A stretch of 64,000 nt of DNA. Origin: Stieleria neptunia (GTDB taxonomy: Bacteria > Planctomycetota > Planctomycetia > Pirellulales > Pirellulaceae). Positions within the stretch are counted from its first letter, which is position 1; each line of letters begins with the position of its first letter. The position numbers were made by a program, and so were the translations under genes. The stretch is taken from positions 10,288,938-10,352,937 of the forward strand of contig NZ_CP037423.1 of the NCBI RefSeq assembly GCF_007754155.1, written 5' to 3'. The notes under the pieces were generated by a model. The model was not told the origin of the DNA and made no database searches. It saw only the letters and a list, made by a program, of their open reading frames with translations. Below, one piece after another: positions 53,901-62,300 of the stretch.

Positions 53901-55011
53901 AAAAACCGAGCCAGGCGTCGTCTTTGCGGAGCGGCACGACCGATTCCTGATCACGATCAAACTCGAGGTCAGATTCGAGTCCGTCGAGGGTCAAGGGAAC
54001 GACGGCGCTGGCGGCGATAGTGAAGTCCATGCGGTGCACGTTGGGGGCGGGGGCGTCCAGCGTAGCGACAAAATCGAGTGCGACCGGAAAGCTGCCGGCA
54101 TCGGCGAAGGTCAATTGGTAAACCGATTGCCCGTTGGGCGTCGAGAGTTGCAATTGGTAGTTGTCGTCGACGGGAACTTCGCTGACGGCGGCATTACCCG
54201 AGAGGATCGTGATTTCGGCACCGGGCTGGGTGACACGCGCGGTGCTGCGAATCTGGAAGCGAATTGATTTGCCATCGGGATGCAGTTGGCCATTCAACGT
54301 GGTGTCGACCAGTTCGACCGCTGCGGGGGCGGCGCCGTCACGCTGGAGTGAGAGCTGGAGTTGGCCACCGCTGGCCGTTTGAAAACGCTTCGCCGAATCG
54401 CCCGAATCCAGCGGGACAAATCCGCTGACCGAACGGACCGTGCCGGCGACCTCGGGGGCATCGATGATGGTCACGACCGAATCAAAACCGACGGACTCGC
54501 CCGGGGCCAGGTGCGTCAGATCGATGGTGGTGGGAAGCTGCAGTTTCTCCGAGCGGGTTTTGATCTCGACCTTCAATTCCGTCACGTCCTGGTTGACGTG
54601 CAGATCGAGGAACCGTGCGTCGCCTTCGCGGCGGACGGACCACGACCGCAGGTTCTGCCCCTGGGCATCGATGACTTGGTCGGCGCCGCGGAGTCCAAAG
54701 CTCAAGGTCTCGGCACGGCCCTGGATCACTTTCGCCGTCAGTTGAATGACTTGCTCGATGTGTTCGCGCGAAATGTTGGCGGTCGACGTGGCCTTGGCCG
54801 TGTAGAACACCGGCGGTTCGGGGATTTGTCCGCGGGCTTCCACGACGATCGTCCCGCTGCCATCGCCGGCAATGGAGCTGCTGAGTTTGGCTTGTGGTGC
54901 CTGATCCTGGGCGTGACCGGGAAGGCATAGAGGGAAAGAGAGTCCCAGCAGGAACAGCGTGATAAAAACGGCGAACGCAGATTTGGGAGCGGACGATGTT
55001 GATGCGTTCAT
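47959..55011 (-). CDS. Giant exported/membrane protein of unknown function (2350 residues)
   Basis: It has a signal peptide (MNASTSSAPKSAFAVFITLF ... GHAQ) after SD AAGGA at ATG 55011; the longer frame to 55227 reads through a palindromic repeat. The rest is mostly beta-rich sequence. Hydrophobic segments occur near residues 1050-1090 (GLIALVVIALLAGFGCWASR), 1175-1205, 1250 (MLIGFAFMLSWGSSSLAAVP, like a second signal peptide) and at the C-terminus (LALVTLLLVALAATLAFATT). Related units recur: GLRGADQVIDAQGQNLRSW (about 105) with GLRGPGEILDVQGANIIGW (about 430), and GDWNLPRIEYPDAKSVRGDI (about 657) with GQWEIPRFELNEATRQTGDL (about 1730). So the two halves look like fused paralogues. No enzyme motif recognised. 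Probably co-transcribed with the sigma/vWA genes upstream. Confidence 0.85.
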   Translation of the reverse strand: MNASTSSAPKSAFAVFITLFLLGLSFPLCLPGHAQDQAPQAKLSSSIAGDGSGTIVVEARGQIPEPPVFYTAKATSTANISREHIEQVIQLTAKVIQGRAETLSFGLRGADQVIDAQGQNLRSWSVRREGDARFLDLHVNQDVTELKVEIKTRSEKLQLPTTIDLTHLAPGESVGFDSVVTIIDAPEVAGTVRSVSGFVPLDSGDSAKRFQTASGGQLQLSLQRDGAAPAAVELVDTTLNGQLHPDGKSIRFQIRSTARVTQPGAEITILSGNAAVSEVPVDDNYQLQLSTPNGQSVYQLTFADAGSFPVALDFVATLDAPAPNVHRMDFTIAASAVVPLTLDGLESDLEFDRDQESVVPLRKDDAWLGFLPATGRAKLQWKTARQTGEGKLFFTTTGKIEAKVGAGLLRQDHQINYQVLQGELKSFQIGLRGPGEILDVQGANIIGWKITGTGQSRQLDVTLSQPITGQSQINVRSQTPLGAFPVRVEGLRLDPIGAIRHSGFLRLMNLGSVRLEPTLLSGMNQLAPDQYPGEPIEARQIFVYRFPAAEHTFTVAADRIQPEVNVSELVLYELAETDRVVRADIELDVREAPIREWDFGIPSDYSVVSVTGSSVADYITATAVAGGRRNLKVIFGQDVIGRQLVVLHLEKSEAASEGDWNLPRIEYPDAKSVRGDIGIIGAPGFRISVSSTDLLAEKPLSYFPKPTPNLQQAFRIRQPGWSATMSVQRLERSVQSDVFHLYSLSEETVYGSALINYFVTGSPVSEWSITVPAALGNVMVDGQDVRTYRREGDTLIVSLHQPVMGAYTLLVTFEEKPDKSNGSFKPGQVAPIGVQGERGYIQVVSPMQVKIQTESISEDMLNLDPLELPAELRLLSTAPPLGTWQYTQRPFELNLNVSWFEPGTTATQVVEFAEANSRVSQDGELVTDVVYFIKTRGQRTLKIQLPGEPVRLWAVSVGGRPVTARQSDEATLIPIPGGTDPNVPVEVSLRLGKPAVDESRPELALPTVFAPVLKTQWNVTGDEKYVLVPSGGTVTPPVPVLRPSGFDWVAKRGLIALVVIALLAGFGCWASRKPGSLRVAGLLVLLIAIGVSVTTAFVALAQRGAPAPLQVSVPILSAGETIALQVNNTPLWRVNLSSAGLTALLCAVIALAWSFRKHDVHARRLLRGGGAILLALGVLLQGDGAPWFYGLLALAIFILLFLPPARQWVDQTNQSLRDLAERRKAKKEKQDDVPGEVPSEAFGPVTPMLIGFAFMLSWGSSSLAAVPEGFQAADSIQQQWQLTHQDARLSATGTVKLSGRPGDRFLLLKAPAVLTRFEGAGLRLTKTDVAGEGLSYIISIPATEQAPATEQAPAADDDDQPADEQPADDQPADDPQLAPSATYQATFDFQLEAVQPIKGIPVLTGIAAVQQIDLRYDEAGWDVTCPTAVRIETTAVDDATQANVLLRPGSASLFLKPQVRDVTTEETQFFVEASNLYLPGPGVVDGRHRLHIRTSQGQVSELNVMVPQGLTVSAVTGPVGSWQFDAESGGLKLQIDPAQSQAFDVIIETQRGLDPLPADVTLSPLKVADANGQVGLVAIAFGPEAQPESLQPNQMSAVNLGDFDAGLITNKQAVLHRVYRYGAEGGEVAVRVAPVAAEVRVASKQVLSLGDERVVLGINFAAEISRAGLFQLSFPLPDGLEVESLTGPALHHWAELTEDDQRQIILHLNGKTLGTQSFALALTGAAPSDVGQWEIPRFELNEATRQTGDLVVRPTTGIRLRTVSRQNVSETDPRAMGGEAQGALAFRLLQRDWNLVLGIEKLDPWVTGQVLHEVTLREGQTRTALIANFNVQNASVRSLQVVLPLSDADEIKTLRASGNTVSDLIRTAADSNVWEIQFKRRVVGKIDFRIEFERRGDRENDSETLNPAGFPQARQLSYFYAVRAGGRLELELDSLSEGWQRIDWSTVPPMLREAENRNAPVFALRAVVPTSPLIVRAQRHSIADALKLRVAQGSLTTILSPTGDQLTAVDVTVEVIQRSSLSVGLPAGGELFSIFVNGESVNSIRQGGDTNTWQFYILPGIDDRTATVRFVYSVTGDRLSDLTLVSPQLNVPLENIQWNVVAPKGFELTDHDGNLELISQTNQEQYDRSSYLSKAVGKRQAQAQQAAQLLEQANQLLQAGEQTKARWALNSVANQYALDAASNEDARVQLENLQTQQAIVGLNTRRQRLYLYNTPSDTALADNPQLREAAADNPILQQDQLNFRPQQLSQLLRGNTTEDNAVLQQIAARLVRHQRTTEPAPQAIIISLPEEGSVYTFGRTVQVAENAPLELDLEFASQYRIQPWQLALVTLLLVALAATLAFATTGRKVA

Positions 55012-55046
55012 GGATGCGATTCCTTGGGGGGCGAGTCTGGTTGATG

Positions 55047-55247
55047 AGGCCCAGAGGGCTGGCACAATGCTTGCCGGTGGTGTCAGCCACCGGTGCATGG
55101 GTGTTCGAACGCGAAGGCCTGAAGGGCCGACACAATCGGGCACTGAACCCCGGAGGATTGTGTCGGCCCTTCGGGCCTTGGACATTCCTTGGAATCTTCT
55201 CCGGTGGCTGACGCCACCGGCAGACACTCTGCCGGCCCTCCGGGCCT
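55047..55247. repeat. Nested REP-like inverted repeats upstream of the giant gene
   Basis: Outer arms at 55047-55093 and 55201-55247 match at 40 of 47 positions; inner arms at 55114-55137 and 55156-55179 (AAGGCCTGAAGGGCCGACAC... / ...GTGTCGGCCCTTCGGGCCTT) are almost perfect. All four carry the same AGGCC...AGGGC core. It lies in the vWA-to-giant gene gap and could attenuate transcription of the giant gene. Confidence 0.75.
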
Positions 55248-55338
55248 AGAGAATCCCTCAACTGGCAAGCTGAATGCCATCGATTGATTCCGTCTGAGTC
55301 AGCAAACTTGAAACTTGAAACTTGAAACTTAAATCAAC

Positions 55339-58300
55339 TCAATTCCCGACCAACTGTCGGGCTTGACCGATCATCATTTGGAGTTGTTGAACTCGCTTGC
55401 GATTGCGGTCTTGATCGGGTAGTCCCGCCAGCAGATCGGCCAGTGTTTTCAGGTCGACGTTGGCGCCGAGCGGTTCGCCGCGGAGCTTGGCCGCGAACAG
55501 GGCGGCGGCGGTCGCGATGCGAATGGATTCGGAGGCTTGGTCGGGGCGTGGGGCGTCGGGTTGATAGGGGATCGGCCAGCGGTTTTCGATCATTCGTCCG
55601 GTCGACAGGTCTTGGAACCTGACCGAGACCGAACCGACGTCTCCTTCGCCATCGGGTTTGGCTTGGAATTGATAGACCGCGACTCCGGCTTCGGCTGCCG
55701 CCATTTCGGCCGCGTCGACCTTGTCGTTGCGAAAATCTTCTTTCTTGAGCAGGTGTTTTTCGAAGCCGAGCAATTTGTAGTGGCCGACGCGTTTGGGATT
55801 GAATTCGATTTGCACTTTGACGTTCTTGGCCGACGGACGGAGGGCACCGGCGATTTGGCGGGCGAAGCCGTCGTCGGCATCGTCGGGTGAATCGAGCAGG
55901 TAATAGCGTCCGTCGCCCTTGCGGGTCAGCGCTTCCAGGACTTCGTCGTTGAGTCCTTCGGCGACGATGCCGGCGGCATCAAATGCGATGCCCGCTTCGC
56001 GGATCGTGGTGATCCGTTGCGAAAGGCTGTCGGGGTTGGCATCGCCCAAGTTGACGGCGCCGTCGGTGAGCAAAATGATTCGGTTCTGAGCGCCGGCGGT
56101 TTGGTGTTCGCGGGCTTTTTCAAACGCCAGTTGCAGTGCCGCTTCGATGTTCGTCCCGCCTTCGCTGGGCAAATTGTCGATCAGCTCGACCAGCCGTTGT
56201 GCCTGGGAGCCGTCGACCTTGTCGGCCAGCAGTCGCGGTTGGCGTGCGAAACTGATCAAGGTGACCTGATCGAGTGGTTTGAGTTGTCGGGCGAGCAAGG
56301 CGAACGCGCTGCGGACGGTTTGTTGACGGTCGATGCGTTCCATCGAACCGGAGTTGTCCAACAGAAACGTCAGTCGCAGCGGCGTGTTGCTGGCCCGTCC
56401 GGCGGCAGCGGTCCGCATCGAGACACGCAGCAGGTTGCGTTGTTGCAGGAATGGATGAATGGCTTGCTCCAGCCGGCAGGCAACCTTTTCGTCTTGGCTG
56501 GGCATCGGATCGCCATAGTCCAAGGCATTGACAAACTCTTCGATCCGAATTTTCGCCGGCTCGGGCCATTCGCCTCGGGCGAGCGCCGCGGCGGCGAGCT
56601 TGAAGGAGACGTCGCTGACGTGCAGCGAGAAGGTGGAAAACGCTTCGGTCGCCGCGTCTTTCTCATCCAGGCCGGCGGGCACGGGCGATTTTTCCATAGT
56701 CGATCGTTTCAGCAACCTTGATACGGAACTCTCCGTCGACTCGTAAGACATGAAGCCATCTCTGCCTTTGCTTGCGACCCGGCCGTTCTGCTGCTGAAGT
56801 CCCTTTTGTCGGTTGCTTTGCTTTTCCGCTTGATCGGCCGCGGCAAGTCCGTCGCCCCCATCGAGCGAGACGCCGAGTTCTCGAAGCTTGTCCCGATTCA
56901 CCTGCACGCCCCAGTTTGTCGTTGGTTTCGAAGGATCGGGTTGCGATTGCTCGGGTTGCGATTCCTCGGGTTGCGATTTACTGAGCGTGGCCGTTTTGCC
57001 GGCGATTTCCGCACGGGAGCGCCGACCGGCAACGCGGGTTCCCAACCACACCGATTCCTCCTCTTGGGGAATGATGATGCGGGGAGTGGCGGCGAGTGGT
57101 TGCTCGGCGAACTCATTGTTCGCCGATTCGGTCGGTGCATGTTCGAAGAGCTCCTCCAATTCTCGTTCGGCGACGGCCGGTTCGCTTTGGGGGGCAGCGT
57201 TTTTGGGGGCAGCGTCTTTGGGGGCAGTGCTTTGAGGGACAGTGCTTTGGGGGACGGCGAGCGAAGATGAAAGGGGGGACGTGTCGTAAAATAGATCACC
57301 GGTAGGGCGATCTGCCGGCGACACACTTGCATCGCCCATCATGTCCATCCCTTCCATCATGTCCATCCCGGCCATTGCGCCATCAGACGACTCGGCCAGT
57401 CCTTGTTGCGGGGACACACCTTGTTGTGGGGATGCATAGGCTCCGAATGCTTCTCCGCCGATCCCGCCGCCGAATCCGCCACCGCCCATCGCGTCGCCCA
57501 TCGCACCGCCTATGGCGTCGCCCATCGCACCGCCCGCCCCGCTTTGGAAGCCGAGTTTTCCGTCGGCCATGCCGTAACGTTCGACTGCACGTTGCTTTGC
57601 TTCACCCCGCTGAACCGATTCGAAATCGGTGACACTTCGACCGAAGCTGGTGGAGGCTTGTGGATCAACCATCGTGATCTGATCGGAGAGTTCGACGCCG
57701 TTGTCAAAACGCGGCATCGCGCCGGTGGAGAATTGCCGCGACGCATCGGCTTGGTTCCATTTGTCGGTGGATCGAAAGGTCTGGCCTTTCTCGACGCCCG
57801 ATTCATCCGCTACGGCCACTTCGGGCAACGCGGTGCTAGGAACTGCCGGGAAGTACTGTACATCGTCTTGCAAGTAATAGGCTGACGGGCGGCCGGCCTG
57901 TTCCTTGATCGCATCAACACCGAGACTGTCTCGAATCGCCGACAGCGAGGCATTCGAATCCGCCGTGTCACCGAACGCGCTGCCGCTTCGCGGCTCAGCC
58001 GGTTTCGCCGGACGCGCAAGTTGGCCGCCGCGGAATCGTCTTTCCGAACCGCTGACCACGTAGTCGTCCGCCTGCGACGCGCCCTCCATCGCGTATTCCT
58101 CCCATTCAGCCTCCCCCAGTTCCATGTCTGCTGAAAAGTGGGCTCTGCTGTCGCTGGCGGCTTGCCCGACTCGCAGTGAACGGCTTGCACTCAGCAAAAA
58201 GTAGGATCCCGAGGCGAGCAGCAGGAAGAGGCCGGCGACGCAAAACGAGATCGCAACTCGGCTGACATTCCAGAAGCGGTTGTTCCGCCGCAGTGCGCTC

Positions 58301-58590
58301 ACACCGCCGGGCCGATTCGTTTGGCCACTGATCGCAGCCAACACTTTGTGTCGCCTCTCCGCGGGAAGTTTCCAATCCTCGTCTTCCGGCGGGGCTTCGT
58401 CGGAGCTGACATCACGCATGAGTCCATCGATGGATTCGAATTGTTTTTTGACCGCTGCCAATTCCGGACGTTGCTCGATCAGTCGGTTCAGTTGATCGCG
58501 TTCCAGCTCCGACGCTTCGCCGAGTACGAGGGCAACGATGCGGGCTTCCAGATCGGGGTCAATTCGGTCGTTTTGAAATGCTTCGTTCAT
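55339..58590 (-). CDS. Membrane-anchored vWA protein with anti-sigma-like N-terminus
   Basis: A 1083-residue protein. The N-terminal 100 residues (DPDLEARIVALVLGEASELE, RDQLNRLIEQRPEL...) resemble planctomycete anti-sigma-type cytoplasmic regions; one membrane helix follows (VSRVAISFCVAGLFLLLASG, about 108-132). The middle is long and low in complexity, with Gly/Met-rich (GGAMGDAIGGAMGDAMGGGG) and Pro/Ser-rich parts. The C-terminal 450 residues contain a vWF_A N-terminal region, a VWA domain with an intact MIDAS (LLDNSGSM near residue 744, and TNIEAALQLAF), and a DUF3520-like end, as in YfbK-type proteins. Its ATG overlaps the stop of the ECF sigma gene (ATGA), so the two are co-translated. 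It may be the sigma's regulator, with the vWA domain sensing outside. Confidence 0.88.
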   Translation of the reverse strand: MNEAFQNDRIDPDLEARIVALVLGEASELERDQLNRLIEQRPELAAVKKQFESIDGLMRDVSSDEAPPEDEDWKLPAERRHKVLAAISGQTNRPGGVSALRRNNRFWNVSRVAISFCVAGLFLLLASGSYFLLSASRSLRVGQAASDSRAHFSADMELGEAEWEEYAMEGASQADDYVVSGSERRFRGGQLARPAKPAEPRSGSAFGDTADSNASLSAIRDSLGVDAIKEQAGRPSAYYLQDDVQYFPAVPSTALPEVAVADESGVEKGQTFRSTDKWNQADASRQFSTGAMPRFDNGVELSDQITMVDPQASTSFGRSVTDFESVQRGEAKQRAVERYGMADGKLGFQSGAGGAMGDAIGGAMGDAMGGGGFGGGIGGEAFGAYASPQQGVSPQQGLAESSDGAMAGMDMMEGMDMMGDASVSPADRPTGDLFYDTSPLSSSLAVPQSTVPQSTAPKDAAPKNAAPQSEPAVAERELEELFEHAPTESANNEFAEQPLAATPRIIIPQEEESVWLGTRVAGRRSRAEIAGKTATLSKSQPEESQPEQSQPDPSKPTTNWGVQVNRDKLRELGVSLDGGDGLAAADQAEKQSNRQKGLQQQNGRVASKGRDGFMSYESTESSVSRLLKRSTMEKSPVPAGLDEKDAATEAFSTFSLHVSDVSFKLAAAALARGEWPEPAKIRIEEFVNALDYGDPMPSQDEKVACRLEQAIHPFLQQRNLLRVSMRTAAAGRASNTPLRLTFLLDNSGSMERIDRQQTVRSAFALLARQLKPLDQVTLISFARQPRLLADKVDGSQAQRLVELIDNLPSEGGTNIEAALQLAFEKAREHQTAGAQNRIILLTDGAVNLGDANPDSLSQRITTIREAGIAFDAAGIVAEGLNDEVLEALTRKGDGRYYLLDSPDDADDGFARQIAGALRPSAKNVKVQIEFNPKRVGHYKLLGFEKHLLKKEDFRNDKVDAAEMAAAEAGVAVYQFQAKPDGEGDVGSVSVRFQDLSTGRMIENRWPIPYQPDAPRPDQASESIRIATAAALFAAKLRGEPLGANVDLKTLADLLAGLPDQDRNRKRVQQLQMMIGQARQLVGN

Positions 58591-59198
58591 GAGCTTCCGT
58601 CGATTCCGAGCGGTCGGAGTTTGCCGGCCAGCTTTTTTAAAATATGGTGCAAACGGTAGCCGACGTTGCCGATGGTGAGCCCCGTTTGAACGCTGATGTC
58701 ACGGTAGGTGAGGTCGTCGAAATACTTCAGCCTGACCAGCTGCCGATCCGCTTCATCGAGTTCCTCCAAGCTTTGGCGGAGGGCGCCGGCGGCTTCCATT
58801 CGCAGCAGCATTTCTTCGGGCGTTTCGTCACCGGTTTCGTTGAACCCGGTATCGCTGTAGTCCGAGGACGGTTTGCCGTCATCGCTGGAGAGCGATTCGT
58901 GTTTGATGTGTCGGATGTAGCTGAAGGCCCGATTGCGGACGCTGCGGAACAGCCAAGCTTTGGGCGTTTCCACTTGGTCCCAGCGGGAATGCAGCTGCAA
59001 AAAAACTTCTTGGACGATTTCTTCCGCCACCGCACGCCGTCCCGTCAGCGAAAACGCGTAACGCAACAGCGGCGTCTCCTCGGTCTCAAACAGGGCGCGC
59101 AGGGGGAGCTGGCACTCACCCTCGGCGCCCGATTGTTTGATCTCAGGAGTCTGTTTCAACATGAATTCGGTTCGGTCCGCCAGGCAAAATTGAATCAC
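58587..59198 (-). CDS. ECF RNA polymerase sigma factor
   Basis: Extracytoplasmic-function sigma factor of 203 residues. Region 2 (TPLLRYAFSLTGRRAVAEEI, VQEVFLQLHSRWDQVETPKA, WLFRSVRNRAFSYIRHI) binds the -10 element and core polymerase; region 4 (LDEADRQLVRLKYFDDLTYR, DISVQTGLTIGNVGYRLHHI) binds the -35. An acidic linker separates them. GTG 59198 is supported by SD GAGGA; ATG 59162 is an alternative. It is translationally coupled to the vWA protein, which likely restrains it. Targets are unknown but may include its own operon with the giant gene. Confidence 0.92.
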   Translation of the reverse strand: MIQFCLADRTEFMLKQTPEIKQSGAEGECQLPLRALFETEETPLLRYAFSLTGRRAVAEEIVQEVFLQLHSRWDQVETPKAWLFRSVRNRAFSYIRHIKHESLSSDDGKPSSDYSDTGFNETGDETPEEMLLRMEAAGALRQSLEELDEADRQLVRLKYFDDLTYRDISVQTGLTIGNVGYRLHHILKKLAGKLRPLGIDGSS

Positions 59199-59377
59199 GA
59201 CCCCGTTATCCTCTCACAGGATCAGACTCATCGCGAAGGAATTTATTAGCAAGTTTCCGGCGTTTTCTCTGAATTCGCACTGCGACGGCTGTTTGGAGCT
59301 GGCTTGACACGCAACGCCACGGCGCCGGGTGGCGGGTGGCAGTGACGGGTCACGGCGTCGCTGCAGCGCTGGCGGCT

Positions 59378-62300
59378 TCAATTCCGCTGTCGTAAAAACC
59401 GCAGACCGAAGCGTCCGTAGTCCTGACCATCGACATCGCCGTCCCAGTCGTAGTCGAGGTCCGAATCGTAATTTGGGTCGCCGGAGAGCCGCAGGAATGA
59501 AAGTCCGAAACGGCCGTAGTCCTGGCCGTCGACGTCACCGTCGCCGTCGGTGTCGCCGAACAGCCGAAAGAAGTCGTCGTTGTTCGGCTGCGCCGCGGAT
59601 TGTCCGCCGAAGACGGCGTCCGAACGCATTGCGTTGTCTCCCGGCGTGACCACCTGATCGGCGATGATCTCCAATCGATAATTACCATCGGCCAGCGAGT
59701 TGCTGCCCGGAATCGTTGAATCACCGGAAAACGACAGCATCGCCGACGTCCTGCCGCCCTCGTCGCTGGCCGTGACGGTGATCGTTCCGACGGCGATGTT
59801 CGTGTCGATGTTTGTCAATGCAAACGCGTTTTCAAGCGCAGCGTGGTCCACCTCGCTGACGAAACGGATCGTGACCGAAGTGATTTGCGACCGACTGCTG
59901 GTGCCATCGTTGATCACGATCGATTCCACATCGGGGATGCGGACGATGTCCAAGCGAACTTCATCGCTGTCATAGATGACGTCCCACGCCAAATCCTCTG
60001 GCAGCGAGGGCAAGTCGACGCACGGAAAACTGCCACTGATCGAGTCGGCCGTCAGGATGCTGAAGGAATCGCCGACCTGCGGCTGATAGCCGTTTCCGAG
60101 GTCAATGAATCGAACGTCCAGTATCCCGTCCAGATTCGCCGACTCGGCATTCACCTGGTCATATTCACCGCCGGCGATCAGACCGCCCAATTCCACCGTA
60201 TGAGTGTTTGCCGCTGTAAAGCTCATCACACCTGCATCGGTCTGGGTCGGACTGTTCCCGAAGTCCGTGCCGCCGTTGAACGTCGTGACGCCGCCGAAGT
60301 CGCCCGCCCCCGTGACGAGGTGATTGAAGATCAAACCCGGTCCGGTGCCCTGAACGAAGCCCTGGTTCTCAAACTCGCCGTTGATGGTGTTGATCACGCC
60401 ACGACCGATCAGCGTCCGGGTGTCAGCAAGCTCGATTCCATTGTCCGACACGAGGGTGCCGTTTTCGCTCGCTGAACCGAGTGTCGTTTGTTGTCCGAGT
60501 ACCGCCTTGTGTCCGTCGCGCAAGGTGATCGTGTGCGGCCCCAGATTCAATCGACCGTCCAAGTGGATGCCGTCGGGCGACGTCGCGTCGCCAAGGCTGC
60601 TGTCTGCGGACAGTGTGATTGTCGATCCGGCATCCGAGGAAACGGGTGCGTCGACCGAGCCGTGTCCGTAGAGGACTTCGGATGATTCGAGATGGATCCC
60701 CCCCGGTGCATCAATGGTTCCACCGGAGACAGACGTCAATCCATCCACGTCGACCGCACCGAGAGAATCAATTTGAAGCGTTTCCCCGCCGACATTCAGT
60801 GGGCCTTGCACGGACAGTCCCGCCAGCCCCGAGACGTTCAGTGGTTCCACGTCGCTAAACGTGATGGCTGTCGACGGACCGCCTTGCGTCGTCAACAGGC
60901 TGGCCGTGCTCATCGATGAACTACCCGAGACGAACGTCGCCAACGTCAGTCCGGTGCCGAGCAATTCGAGTTCGTCCCTGCCGCTCGAACCCGTGAACGT
61001 GATGCCCGACGGGACTTCGAAAAAACCCCCGCTGGCGTAATCGATCTGCAATCGTGACGCTTCGGTCGGCGGAGACGTCAACGTGAGTGAAGCCAACGAG
61101 TCGATTTCGATTGCCGTGATCAAATTCGACAAAACATTGTCGAACACCTCGACTTGCGAACCGTTGCGACGAACCGTCCAATCGTCTGCTCCATTGCCCG
61201 CAGGGAATGCCAGGCGATGGTGCAACCTCTGAACCTTCAGCGTCGCGTTTCCTTGCGTGTAGACTTCAAAAATTCGATCACCACTGTTTTCATCGGCGAT
61301 CTGTGTCCAGCCATTGCCGAAATCAACCACATCGTCAAAGTCCCTGAGAACCGTGACCGTGTTGCTGTGTGAACTCAAACGCAACACCTCGGAAACATCG
61401 AGCGTCAATGCATTGGCGCCCGAGCCGGTGATGTCGATCGCTTCGATGTCGACCAATCGGTTGTCGGGAATCACGGTCAGGTCGAGTACCAAGCCGGCAC
61501 CGTCAAGACGCAACGTGTCGAAACCGTTGCCGCCGAGGGCGCGACGGCCTCCGGAGAAATCGGCATCCATCAACGCCAGGATGTCATCGCCTTGGCCGCC
61601 TCGAAGCACATCGCCGCCGCCGTCGCTGACGAGGGTGTCGTCACCTTCGCCTCCAATTAACACGTCCCGTACACTCAATCCTTGCGAAGCGACGAGTTGA
61701 TTGTTCGCCGCATCCCCCAACTGAGTTTCCGCGCCGCCGGTAAAGTTTTTGCCAAACAGGACATAACTCTCACCGGCCGCCGACAAGCCGTCAGGGTCAG
61801 CGCCGGGGGCTCCGATGATCCAGTCGTCCAGCCCGTCTCCGTTGAGATCAAACGCGCCACCCAGATCTTCGCCGGCGAAGTCGCTGGGGGCGATTCCATT
61901 GATCCGAAATCCATTTTCGCCGTTCAGCTCAGAAACCTCCACGTTGGCGTTGAAGCTTCCGCTGCGACCAAAAATCACGTAGCTGGCACCGGCATTGTCG
62001 ACTCCATTCGGATCGGCCGCGGTAGCGCTAACAAGCAAGTCATCCTTTCCATCGCTGTTGACGTCGCCCGCCCTGGTAACAGCGCGGCCCAATTGATCGC
62101 CTTGGGCAGCTCCGTTGATTCGGAATCCATTGGTCCCATTCAGGGCACTCGGGTCGATTTCAAATTCGATGCCATCAGGTTGACCAAAAATCACGTAGCT
62201 CTGCCCGACGTTGTTCACCCCCGAGGGCGAATCGACGAATTCCGCGCCGATGATCACGTCGTCAAATCCATCGGCGTTGACGTCACCGGCACCGCTAACG

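Noticed and set aside
55047..55247. Possible CRISPR array (four similar units)
   Set aside because: Units are inverted and nested, with unequal spacing, and no cas genes are near. No CRISPR array was seen anywhere in the window.
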